64,000 nucleotides of DNA from Petunia secreta. Lineage: Eukaryota; Streptophyta; Magnoliopsida; Solanales; Solanaceae. This document shows positions 8,814-20,655 of this stretch, one piece after another. Below the pieces are notes generated by a model. It was not told where the DNA came from and made no database searches. It worked only from the letters and a program-made list of their open reading frames with translations. The translations under genes were made by a program, and so were the position numbers. The stretch lies in NCBI GenBank assembly GCA_029990175.1, contig JARKIP010000575.1, forward strand, positions 67,501 to 131,500, in the 5' to 3' direction. Position 1 is the stretch's first letter. Each line of letters starts with the position of its first letter.

Positions 8814-11800
8814 ATGGCCCCAAATCAAGTAGGAAATTCAGGAAACAGAGAAGATGTTGAAGTAGATCACAATCATGTGTTGTATATTCACTCATCTGAT
8901 ACACCGGGGTCAGTTTTGGTTCCTATTCAGTTGACTGGATCGGAAAACTATGCAATATGGAGCCGTTTAATGAAAATGGCAATCCTAGCTAAGAACAAGC
9001 TAGGGTTCATAGATGGATCTTGCAAAAAGGGCACATACAATGGCCAGCTGCAACACCTATGGGAACGTTGTAATGCAATTGTACTGTCATGGATTCTCTG
9101 CACTGTGTGCAAGGAACTGAGAACAGGAATTCTGTATGCCACAAATGCTCACAAGGTTTGGGAAGATTTGAAGAAACGTTTTGATAAGGTGAATGGGACT
9201 AGAACCTTTCAGCTGCACAGAGAAATTGCTCTACTTACTCAAGGTAACAGTTCCATCTCTACCTACTTTACACGACTTAGAGATCTTTGGGATGAATATT
9301 ATGCTCTAGCACCTTCCCCTGGTTGTTCCTGTCTAGAGTCTAAGGATTATGTAGAACACATGACTAGACAACATCTATACCAATTCCTGATGGGGCTTGG
9401 TGAGCACTATAGTCAAATTAGAGGTTAGATTTTGCTAATGAGCCCACTACCTAGTGTAGATGAGGCATATGGAATGCTGATTGATAATGAGAGTCAACAA
9501 GTGCCTTTAGCTCAGAATGACTTTGTAGAACCCACTGCACTAGTTGCTGGAAGAGATCAGGGTTATAAGTCAAGTTATGGTTACAAGCAGAGTCAAGGTC
9601 AAAGGCCTGGGGGCAGACAAAACTATAGACAAAAACTGTACTGTGAAAATTGCCCACATTTGAAGAATCACACTAAGGAAAACTGCTACAAGGTTATTGG
9701 ATATCCAGCTGACTTTATGACAAGAAGAGGTGGTGGAAATAAAGGAGACTATGCATCTAGAGGAGTACTTACCACAGCTAATCAGGCTTCACTGCAAGAG
9801 GTAGTACCAGATGAATTCCATTCTGAGCTCAGAACACAGACTAGAGGATATGGAGTGAGCTATGCAACAGAAATATATGCAGGTGATAATGCAGGAAACT
9901 CTGGGAATGTTTCAACACACACAGGCTCACAATTTGCAGCTGCAGGCCCACAGATGTTCACAACAGATCAGTATAAGCAGCTTCTATCCCTGCTGCATAA
10001 AGACAAGAACAAGGAACCTGAAACACATGCTCATATGGCAGGTACTGCTATATCCTTGCTATCTAATGTATCTATCAAAGACTGGATCATAGATTCAGGG
10101 GCTTCACATCATATATCATCAAGCTTAAACCTGTTAACAAACATAAGACCACTAGCCCCCTGGAAAAAGGAAAGAGTGCAACTACCAACAGGGAAATGCA
10201 CTGACATATCACATGCAGGTGATCTTAGCATATCACAAGATCAGACACTGAAGGATGTTTTTCATGTGCCTGACTTTAAGTTCAATTTAATGTCAGTTTC
10301 CAAGCTGACTAAAGATTTATCATGCTCCATCACCTTCTTTCCTGGATTTTGTCTGCTTCAGGACATCTCCAGTGGCAAGGTAAAGATGATTGGTGAAGAA
10401 TGTAATGGCCTATATGTGCTGAAGGGACACAGTGTACATAAAGGAAAGAATAAGATGATGGTGAATGCAGTCACAAAGGATGCAGAAGAGTGCAGTTTAT
10501 GGCATAAGAGACTAGGACACCCATCCATCCCAGCTATGAGTCACATTCAGTTTCTGAGGCATAAGGTAGATAGTCTAGTACAACACAATTGTGAAGTTTG
10601 TCCATTAGCAAAGCAGCATAGGCTGGCTTTTTCTGATAGTGAGAATAAAAGTGACAATGTATTTCAGCTTGTGCACATGGATGTATGGGGCCCCTATAAG
10701 AAAGCAACCTTTGACAGCAAATATTACTTCTTGACTGTTGTAGATGATTTTTCTAGAGCAGCGTGGATCTATATGATGCACTCTAAAAATGAAACAATTA
10801 ACTTCCTGAAAGAATTCCTAGCTTATGTAAAAAATCAGTTCAGTTCTACAGTAAAAGTAATAAGGACAGATAATGGGACAGAGTTCTTCAATACAAACTG
10901 GAATGAGTTGTTGAAGTTACATGGGATAGTTCATCAGAGTAGTTGTGCATACACACCACAGCAAAATGGTGTGGTTGAAAGAAAACATAGACACATACTG
11001 AACACTGCAAGGGCATTGAAGTTCCAAGAAAACATGCCAGATCAGTATTGGGGTGAATGTGTGAAGACAGCAGTATATGTGATCAATAGAACTCCAAGCA
11101 AGGTTCTGCATGGAAAGAGTCCCTATGAGATGCTGTTTGGGAGAGTACCATCACTAGACCACTTAAGGGTGTTTGGATGTCTGTGCTATGCAACTAACCT
11201 AACAAAATGAGACAAATTCAGAGCCAGAGCAAGAAGAGCAGCAATGATGGGCTATTCTACCACTCAAAAGGGCTACAGATTGCTTGATCTAGACACTAAC
11301 TGTTTGTTTGTTAGCAGGGAAGTGACCTTTAGAGAGGACCAGTTCCCTTTCACAAATGATGGCTCAGGTTCTGATGCTTCTGAATGTCTGATGCAATCAG
11401 ACAAGATATACTACTCAGATCACTCAGATGATTTGGAGTCAAGCTACACCCAACAGCAATGCACTATAGAAGGAATGGTTGACACAGAAAACTCAGCAGC
11501 AGACCACATCCCACTTCATATTGAGCTAAATGAGGACCAAATGATTCCAGACCTGCAACCTGCTACAACACCAGCAGGAGAACAGCCTGCACCTCTACAT
11601 ACTGAAGTTGTTGAGTTGCAGCAACATGCTGAACTGTCAAACACTGTCCCAAATCTGCAGAGGCAAGCAAGAAGCAAGAAGCCACCTACTTGGATGAAAG
11701 ACTTTGTCACCTCAAAGAGACAAAGCAACTGTGCATACCTATAAGTGATCAGTTATCCTATGCAAATGTCACACAGAAATATCAGGCTTATCTGTCAGTT

Positions 11801-13381
11801 TTTTCAGTCATGAAGGAACCTAGCACATTCTATGAAGCAATCAAAGGCACAAGGTGGATTGAAGCCATGCAGCAGGAGGTTAATGCATTAGAGGAAAATA
11901 ACACCTGGAAAGTAGTGGATCTGCCAAGGGGAAAGAAAGCAATTGGATCCAAGTGGGTTTTCAAGATAAAATATAAGGCCAATGGGGAAGTAGACAGATT
12001 TAAAGCAAGATTAGTGGCCAAAGGATACAACCAGAAGGAAGGACTGGACTATCATGAGACATTTTCCCCAGTAGCAAAAATGGTGACTGTGAGGTGTGTC
12101 ATAGCACTAGCAGCATCAAGGAACTGGGAGCTGTACCAAATGGATGTGTTCAATGCATTCCTCCAAGGAGATTTATATGAGGAAGTATACATGCATCTGC
12201 CTCAAGGCTTTCAGAGAAAGGGGGAGAGAAAAGTATGCAAGCTGCTCAAGTCTTTATATGGACTTAAGCAAGCTTCTAGACAGTGGAACATCAAGCTCAC
12301 TGATGCATTGATGAGAGCAGGGTTTGTTCAGAGTGCCTATGACTACTCCTTATTCACAAAGAGAACATGAGAACATATTGTAATCATACTAGTGTATGTG
12401 GATGATCTACTGATTACAGGAAGTTCTGAAGTCATGATAAATGATGCCAAGGCAGTGCTTAACAGGGAGTTCAAGATGAAGGACTTAGGGGAACTGAAAT
12501 ATTTCCTGGGGATTGAGATCCTGAGGTCTAAGGAAGGAATCATACTCAACCAAAGGAAGTATGCCTTAGAACTCATCTCTGATCTTGGACTCAGTGGAGC
12601 TAAACCAGCCTGCACACCTATTGAAGTTAATCTGAAATTGACAACTGTGGAGTATGACATTGCTTTAGGAATCACTAATGATCCTCCACTGGAGGACATC
12701 AGCAGCTATCAGAGATTGATTGGGAAGTTACTTTACCTGACCATCACCAGGCCTGACATATGCTACACAGTTCAGAGCTTGAGCCAGTTCCTACAAGCAC
12801 CAAAAAGGTCACACATGGATGCAGCTCTGAGAGTGGTTAGGTATATCGAGACCTCTCCAGGAATGGGTGTTCTACTCAAGAGAGATCAGTGCACTATGCT
12901 GGTGGGATATTGTGATTCAGACTGGGCATCCTGTCCATTCACTAGGAGGTCTGTGAGTGGTTATGTAGTGAAACTTGGGGACTCCTTAGTCTCCTGGAAG
13001 TCCAAAAAACAACACACAGTCTCAAGAAGCAGTGCTGAAGCAGAATACAGGAGTATGGCTTCCACTACAGCAGAGCTCACTTGGCTGATTGGGCTCTTCA
13101 CTGAGCTGGGTGTGGAGTTGCATTTACCTGCTGTTCTGCATTGTGACAACAAGGCAGCCATGCAAATTGCAGCCAACCCAATCTTCCATGAGAGGACAAA
13201 GCACATAGAGATTGACTGCCACTTCATCAGGGAAAAATTGAAGCAGGGGATCCTGGTAACTCACCATGTGAGTACTGGTGAACAGCAGGCTGACATTTTC
13301 ACTAAAGGTTTAGGTGGTGCTCAGCATTCTTATTTGGTAGGCAAGCTAGGAGTGTTCAATGTGCTTCACCCTCCAGCTTGA
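8814..13381 (+). pseudogene. Copia gag-pol polyprotein, three stops and one frameshift
   Basis: Start ATG at 8814. The gag domain includes LTGSENYAIWSRLMKMAI and a zinc-knuckle-like CENC...HTKENC (about 9640-9690). The protease motif IIDSGASHHI is near 10085. Integrase: LWHKRLGHPS and CEVC zinc ligands (about 10500-10610), then catalytic HMDVWGP, RTDNGTEF and GVVERKHR. RT: KARLVAKGYNQKEGLDY, FNAFLQGDLYEEVYM and the active site YVDDLLITG (about 12395). RNase H: CDSDWASC and HCDNKAAMQIA. Lesions: TAG 9426-9428 in gag, TGA 11208-11210 after integrase, a 1-base deletion near 11735 and TGA 12368-12370 just before YVDD. The catalytic residues themselves are intact. Confidence 0.93.
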
Positions 13382-13388
13382 GGGGGAG
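13380..13388 (+). other. Polypurine tract of the copia element
   Basis: GAGGGGGAG abuts the 3' LTR and overlaps the end of the pol frame, the normal position for priming of plus-strand DNA. Confidence 0.85.
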
Positions 13389-13692
13389 TATTGGATATGT
13401 ATGCAGTGTACATAGTTAGTATGCAATGCAGTTTGTACATTGGTAGTTAGTAGTTGTAGTCGAGTAGTTATTAGCTGTTGTTAGTTGTACTTAGGCTGAT
13501 TAGTTAGAAGCTGGAAGCTGAGGGACCAATATGTAAATAGTGATTTATGGTTAGTTAGAGTTAGTTATTAGTATAAAGTAGGAGTTAGTTGATGAGCTAA
13601 GAAGTTAGTTGACAATAATATATTTTCAATCCCCACTCATCCTCTCCAATATTTCTCTCTCTAAGATCACATTAACAATCTACAATTTGACA
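13389..13692 (+). repeat. 3' LTR of the copia element (304 bp)
   Basis: Begins TATTGGATATG and ends TTTGACA, followed by the target duplication CCACT. Nearly identical to the 5' LTR. Confidence 0.9.
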
Positions 13693-13697
13693 CCACT

Positions 13698-14900
13698 ATT
13701 GGCTAGTTCAATAGCAACAGGTTCTCAAATTGAGATCCAATTTTACCAGTAACCACCATTGTATCAACGTCAACTTCATTCTTTCCTTTCAGAAACTTAC
13801 ACAGGACATTAATCTCCATGTTAGTTTTGACTTTTGAATGCCAGCATAGTATTCTAACGGATAACGCCAAACTGCACCGATCCAGAATCATTGAATTGAT
13901 CAAGGAGGAATTCATCAATTCCAATGTTGTCAATTTCAGTGCTCTACTAAGGGCTACTTGTCTCCTCCCTTAAGTATATCTTTTCTAATCTTTTGCTAAG
14001 ATATAGAAACCAACAATGACCCATTTTCTGATCAAATTTGAGTACTGCATGGACAACCGTAACTCAGTAAGTTGCCGATTTCATTCATCAGCATGTCGTT
14101 CATGTTAATTCTCCAGTCATGTGACAACCAATTCGCTTGGTATTTCTGATCTCCATTTCTTCGTGTCATCTTATTGACACAATAATTACTTTCAAGAAGT
14201 CATAAACCGGCAAATTATTTTAATATTCACGCCGTATATAATAACACAATTATTTTCAATACTTTGTTGAAGTCTTTAATCTTCAAAACTGAGTATTAAA
14301 TTTGGAGTAGAAAATATTTTCAAATTTAAATCTCCACAACAGTTTATTATTGATTAGCAGAACAGAACAAAAGATTAGATTCCTTAAGATTGTTAGATGT
14401 CTGAACTTTTGATAATGACCAAAACAGAAATAGATGAAGTAGAAAAATTCCAAGTCAACAGTCTACACTGCCTGTCCTTAAGAAATCTAATCCCCTCACA
14501 GTTACCCAAGGTTTGTGGATTAATTTCTCCCAGGATAGAATGAAAATATCCTCACTGTGATAGCGGTAATTCAAATCGCAGTGAACAACGAACTCAAATA
14601 ATGGTAGCAAATCACACGACTCTAGAAGAGAGGAGAAATATTTTGTTGTGTATATCTAAAATGAGGAAGAGTCTCACTATTTATAGACCAAGAATGGGTG
14701 TAATGAAATGGTAAGGTGTGATACCTTTTCAACAAAGAGGTGCTTATGGTGCCTTTTCCCATTCACAACTATTCAAATAATCCCCAACAGTAGGTTCAGT
14801 ATGAGTGTAATCTTATTATAATCTTATTATATGTATACATTTAATTTTTTTTCCATATGTATACATAGTTTAAGATGAAGGCAATTCCTCCGCCAGTAAA
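13698..14900. other. Spacer downstream of LOX-A; one unassigned ORF and an LTR-like stretch
   Basis: A minus-strand frame at 13703-13933 (76 codons, KGKNEVDVDTMVVTG near its end) has no family I can name. The stretch 14600-14720, read on the minus strand, has a TATA-like TCTATAAATAG followed by short pyrimidine-rich sequence and may be an old LTR fragment; this is weak. The last part before 14922 is the LOX-A 3' region. Confidence 0.4.
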
Positions 14901-14921
14901 TCGTCCTCTGACAAAAAATAA

Positions 14922-17900
14922 TTATATTGAAACACTGTTAGGAATTCCCCGGCCAGTAAGTCCAAAGTCACTGCTTGGACATAGCAAAGTGTAGGGAAGA
15001 TTGGCAGGTCCAACTCTATTCTTCAAGCTTGGATCATTGTTCATTATCATAATCTTTTGCTCAATTTCCTCTAGCTTCTTGCCAAATCTTTGAAATGCCT
15101 GTAACGGTTCGTCATCTGTGGTCCATTCAGGAGCTCTACTGCCAAGGAAGACTTCATCAGATGCATGCATTGACAATGATTCTATCAAGGCAATGCCAAG
15201 TATGCTTTGTGGCAGAGGAGTGATTGTCTTCAAGAAAGCCTTCTCAGGGTTGGACTTGAGCTCTTCATACTCAGAAGTTCCAGACTCAGGCATGAACCTC
15301 CTGCTCATCGATGGACGATTTAGAGGATATCCTCCATAAGGATATTGCCCGAAATTTACTGCAGCATGAAGTGCTGAAGCTATCCATATTATGATAGTGC
15401 AAGAATCTATGAGATCTTCTCGAGTCTGCATCTTGGGCCACCATGGTTCATCCTTTTTGTCTCCATGCCCCTTCTCCCGAGCTTCTTTCCACCAACACTG
15501 GAGTTCTGTGTCTTCCTGAACCATTTCGTCGGTCTTGTAATAGAAGTTGCAATATTCTGTCACCCATGCTTTGATTGCAGACCAAATCTTGAGCCCATCT
15601 ACTGCATAAGGATAGTCCTCTATTACTAGCTTAAGGCCATGTGGTTGGCTAGAGTCCTCCACTGCCATCCCTCTGAACATAAAGAAAATAATAGAACTTC
15701 ACGTCAGCTCTTTTGATCTTTAGTAATCTTTGCTTTTTGGAGTTTAGAATGTGATGTACCTTTTAATAAGATCTGCAGGCAAAGCTTGCTGGGGGAAAAC
15801 CCAGTCCTTGTAAATGGTAGCTGACATTTCCATAGAGAACTTCCCTGGAAAAACTGTCATTTCAAGAATTCCATCAGCATTGATGAGTACTTGACGGGCC
15901 AATGCATTAATGTACAATGTGTCACGGAAGTGAGGGTGCAGAAGCTTATAAATTGGATGAAGAACACTTAATTGTCTGTTAGTTGCTATGATAAATGGCT
16001 CGGTCACTGCATGAGTGTGCAACCTGTCGTAAAAAGAGCAAATTTTTAATAGGTTAACGACTATATTACTCAAGCTTTGCATGATGAGGAGGACTATATA
16101 GTTTACACTTTTTACCAATGGGAAATAAGCTGATGATAGCCGGAGTCATCCACTGAAGCATATGCTTTCGCAAGCTGCCAAATGGTTGCTTCAACACCAC
16201 TTTCTGCTGGTGTATATACTTTACTAACAATTCTGGACTGCTCATCCTCTCGAGTTAGCTCAATTGCAAGTGGCTTCAATGTTCCATCCTCTTTCAAGAA
16301 AAGCAATGTTCTTGAAGCATAAGTCTGTGTGGCGGTTGTGTTTATACGTTTCAAGTATGGCATTAGGCTGTCATGGTGATCCAAAATGAATAGCCTCTTG
16401 TCCTTGATTGCCTATATTGTATGTTTCTTTGTTCAAACATTTAAAACTTACATGTCTGAGGAAAAGTAATTCAAAAGGACCTTTGATATTTACCTGGTTT
16501 ATGGTTAATCCATCTAAATTGTCCTTTACACGGTCCTCGGTGATGGTACTTTTCTGCTCACCAAATAGCTTAGGATCTAGTTTGCTAGTTGGAGGAAATT
16601 CCTGTCAGCAGAAAGATTAAAAGGTCTATTAGAGATTCAAGTTTACACAATGTTCTGTTGGCTAGTAAATTAGCACAGTTATGACTCAGAATAGCAAATC
16701 TTGAGTGTACCTGGAGACAACAGATAACGACTGGATTTAATCCAGCCAGCAATTCTCTAGCAAATTCTTCATCAGTCCCCCATGCAGATTTATCCTCTGC
16801 CCTCCAAACATTTCAATGTGAAAGATTTATCAATTAAACACGCTTGGTATAAAATGATTAAAAGTGTAAAAATCATAAAACATGGCCATTGCCATATAGT
16901 TATTTAGATTCTTCAAATAAGTACTCAAACAAAAATGTGCTCTTTCTTTTAGTACTCACCTTTGATCACTTGTGGCATTGGGAATTTAAAAGCATAGTCA
17001 CCATCAGATCGTAGCAGTTCTTTCAGCAGTTCCAACGGAATGTGATCTCTTATTTTGTCCATAAAAGATTTACAAGGCAACTTGATTCCACCTTCATAGA
17101 GTTTCAATATATCCTCGAAAGAATCAAACTCAGTGGGCGTTTTATCAAAAAGAGTGAAAAATTCAGGGACTAGGAACTGAAATATGGACTTCAGTCCATT
17201 TGCAGCAAAATCAGACATCTTTACTGGACTGAACCTCTCATCTCTGGGCACATATATATTCAAGGTTTTGCTCAATGGAAGCTTGCTTTCACTTTTAGGA
17301 TCTGAAAGAAAAGATAAAAGAAAACACCCTTCTGTAATGAATGTCATAAGTGAAAATTCCATAATGTCAAAGAGAAAATTTAGAACAGATTAGTTAAACT
17401 TTGAGAAGTTCTAACTTCTAACCAGTTTGTGTTGGTGGCAAGCCTGTCCTTGCTCTACGAGGATAAGGAAAATCAGATGATCCTCCAAGAATCTTGCGGA
17501 CGTGTGTTTCACCCTTATCTGGATTACCTAAATCATTATAGACGTCGTAGTCATAAACCCTGTCCCATTCCTCAAGCTTCCCAGATCCATTACCCCTCAG
17601 ATTTTCCAGCTCTTCTTCTCTGTACTTCTGTAGGGACGCTGGTGTTTCGCTTGGAAGGTAAGTCTAGAGCAGGAAATAGAAAGTTTTACCTTAGCAGAAT
17701 ACTAATTTTTATTGAACTAACTAGGCTAACAGTTCCACCAACAGATGTTAGCAAAAAAAGTTAGATAAAACCAGCACACAAAATAATATGACATTTCCCA
17801 TCAAAGAATAATATGATAAAACCAGCACACATTTGACATATATCTTCATGTGAAGACTTGAATTATATTGTAATGACTAATGAATATGGGAAATGAGGTT

Positions 17901-18878
17901 TATGGCAACTTGTCTTTCCAAAAGGCAGTAATATAGTAAAGCAAATGTTATGTCTTTTAAGAGAACTAAGATCATTTCAAAATAATTAGGACATGATCAT
18001 CCGACTTTCCAGCATAATCAATAAAGAGACACAATATTGGCTAAAATATCAAATACTGGTCAAAGTCCCTTTTAAAAATTCAAACTCGACTGTGATCTGT
18101 AGCTTAGTATTACCTGATTAGAAAAGAAAACGCGATCCTTTTTGTAGTACTCAGAGTGGTAGATCCAGGAATTGCAGACAAAGTAAACTTTGCCATGACC
18201 TGGTACATCATCCAGTGTCAAAGTCTTGAGATAGAATTCATTGTGATGAGAGTTCTTGATCAAGAAAGCCCCGGGGACACCAATCTCCTCGTTCCATTCA
18301 AAGGTGGCACTGAATGTAGCATCTGTTGCTGTTAAAGTTGTAGTTTTCCAACCTTCCAAGTATGCTGGCTTTCCAAGCTTCCCTCTGCCCTTGTTAGCTA
18401 AATGGGTACAAAAGATTCTCTGTTGGTCTCATAGTCTATCTAAGAGTATAACTTCCATAAACAGACAATATAAAAGAATTTACACTCAAGTCAGCTAGAA
18501 GAAACTACAATAACTATCTAATAAAAGTGGGATTAGTAACCTGAAAGATAACTATTGCCTGTTGCAATATTCTTTACATGTAAGAGTTTAACTTCATTGA
18601 AAAAATGGAAAACATTTCTAAGTAAAATAGCTAACTCAGTATGAAAAGTAGATCATACCAGGGTCAGTATTAACAGCACTGATGAGCTGCAGAGAGACCT
18701 TATGTCCAAGAATCTCATCAATTTGATCAACTACTGCATCTTTTGCATCAGTTAAATCTAAGAAGTTCTTTTTCATCAAAACAACTGTTCCCTTTATGGT
18801 TTTGGTTTCACCAGCCTCATACCTTGCCTTCTTACTGGCATTCTCATCAAAGCTTGGATCTGAATGCTTCCGAGACAT
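14922..18878 (-). CDS. LOX-A: 9-lipoxygenase, 863 residues, nine exons
   Basis: Linoleate 9S-lipoxygenase: a non-haem iron dioxygenase of the cytosol that makes 9-hydroperoxides of linoleic and linolenic acid. Exons (5' to 3'): 18659-18878, 18114-18397, 17423-17663, 16960-17301, 16711-16796, 16494-16601, 16116-16411, 15760-16023, 14922-15672; all introns GT...AG, frame open throughout. A PLAT/LH2 domain occupies about residues 30-165, the catalytic domain the rest. Ligands: H525 and H530 (SHWLHTH), H716 and N720 (LHAAVNFGQ), terminal I863 (NSVSI). The MTVFP motif marks 9-specificity. Oddities: the conserved W-R-T-D-E-E-F motif reads WGTDEEF (AGG to GGG in exon 5), and three residues are missing in the exon 7 ELSLPHPDG loop. 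The N-terminus (MSRKHSDPSF) is unlike the usual LOX1 start but is not a transit peptide. Closest neighbour paralogue: LOX-B. Confidence 0.93.
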
Positions 18879-18966
18879 TGTTGCTGCACAGAAAAGTTTT
18901 ACTAAGAAAGACCAAAAGGAAAAACCAGTGAGTCAACTTCACTTGTGAAAATGAGACTTGTAGTAC

Positions 18967-18977
18967 TTATACTTATA
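18967..18977 (-). promoter_or_regulatory. Possible TATA box of LOX-A
   Basis: TATAAGTATAAG-like sequence on the minus strand about 90 bp upstream of the ATG at 18878. The match is moderate. Confidence 0.4.
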
Positions 18978-18981
18978 AGTA

Positions 18982-20655
18982 AAGAGAAGCATTGATGCTA
19001 TCTACAAGAAGCTTCACTATGTTCAAATCAGTCCATGGATGTTCCTTCTTTAAGAAAGACTTTTGGCATTGACTTGATTATCTTGTTTTTAAATACCATG
19101 GCTGCTTAATGGTAAACTTAAATAATGTTATAACCAACCTTTATTTGTTCATATGTGTTTATTCAATGTATTAACTTGCTGGAGAGAATGATTTAGTAGA
19201 TTGGTTGGCCTTGTTTGGAGTGTGATGTTCAAAGAAAAAGAGTAGGTATTTTCATGTCAAATAGATCAAGTTCAAATGAAAAAATCTCACATAAAGTGCG
19301 ACATAACCGTCAATAAATTAAGTAAAAAACATGGTTTAAGTTTCAACACAAACATAAAATCCTAATTGATTTCTACCAATTTTCCTAAGCTCTCGAGGAC
19401 ATAATTATTCGATACTTGTCTAATTGCATCGTATAAGAAAAAGAAATTAAAGAACTCAAGTAAGAAGATTCAGAGAACATGTAATTTTTTGTTCTCTGGA
19501 TACAGACAGTATGTGTGACCATTCACTTGGTTTCATATTGTCATTGAGTAATTTAAGATCTGACCAACCAATTCAATTCTTCTAAAATCAACAACTACTC
19601 TACTAGTAGTAATAAAATAATCCAAAAATTTCCTCACTTCTTCCAATGATAGATCCTCAGTCCTCACTGTGACCCAAAAAAAAAAAAAAAAAGAGTATTC
19701 TTATACTAGTAGTTGTTTACTACTGTACAGTATAATTTACTTGTTCAAAGACGCATTTGTAGGTTTCAGCAATTTGAATTTTCTTTGCGTCTCTTTTTAA
19801 CAGCATATGACGTAAATAATGAATTTCCAAAGCTCTTTAAAGTATATAAAATTAGTTACACAAATCATTTTCATCTTTTTAGCACAAAAATCCATGCTAA
19901 AAATGAAGATGAAAAAGAAGAAACAAGGAGATTAAGAAACAATGACTAGGCAAATACCGATTCCCGATTACTTAAACAAAGCATTTTGATCTTTTTAACG
20001 CAAATCTCAAGTATTTTTCAAGTACACAAGTTAAAAATATTTATACAAAATAAATTTCTTTTACTAGTACTAGTATAAATAATCACTACCTAAGGCATAG
20101 GATCCTCCGCGACATTTCAAATAACGTGTAATCCGCATTTTTCAAGGCCAGTTAAACATTTTATACCTTCCAAAGTCATAAGTTCCTGATTGGCTACTTT
20201 GTTTAATGGTGTCAGGTTAGTTAGATGATAAGGATAAGTACTAAGTAAGTACGTTGTGACGTTACAAAATACATAAGAGTAGCCATGTTTTATGCTAAAC
20301 AACTACTGTTAATTAATTTTGTTTAATGTGATGAATAAATTTGACTTTTCTCTACCCAATCAGCTAACTGGCTACTAATCCATTTGGCTAGCTACTGATT
20401 TTGCTTGATGATACTACAAATGAGGGATCAAGTACAGTTGAGATTCTGATGTGTCCATTCAAACAAAGTTAAACTGATCAAAATTAATAAGGAATAAAAA
20501 ATAAAAATCCAGAGAACTATTGATAATTTCGAAAAGTCTAATTTTGATTATACTCGACGAATTAAGGATAGCACCACTAACAATAATTCACTTTGCAAGA
20601 ACACCAACAGTGTAGTGCCAGTTGAATCAATTAGAAGGAGGCACTGTTGGGAGCT
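18982..20655. other. LOX-A/LOX-B intergenic region
   Basis: About 1.7 kb upstream of LOX-A and downstream of LOX-B. No gene or transposon recognised; a poly-A run lies at about 19677-19692. It must contain the LOX-A promoter. Confidence 0.6.

Larger units (their letters stand above)
8377..13692 (+). mobile_element. Ty1/copia LTR retrotransposon, structurally complete but mutated
   Basis: Two LTRs (8377-8692 and 13389-13692) flank a primer-binding site, a gag-pol frame in the copia order (GAG, protease, integrase, RT, RNase H) and a polypurine tract. A 5-bp target duplication CCACT sits on both sides (8372-8376 and 13693-13697). The LTRs differ, by my reading, in about 4 substitutions plus a 9-bp and a 3-bp length difference over about 304 bp, which points to recent insertion. 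Even so, the coding region holds three in-frame stops and one frameshift. The LTRs begin TA instead of the usual TG in both copies. Confidence 0.93.

Noticed and set aside
12343..12699. Minus-strand ORFs within the copia element (also 8948-9142, 11830-12030, 12961-13227)
   Set aside because: They are antisense shadows of the gag-pol frame.
13703..13933. Heavy-metal-associated (HMA) domain
   Set aside because: The EVDVDTMVVTG stretch is reminiscent of HMA proteins, but the Cys-x-x-Cys metal motif is absent and the frame is short.
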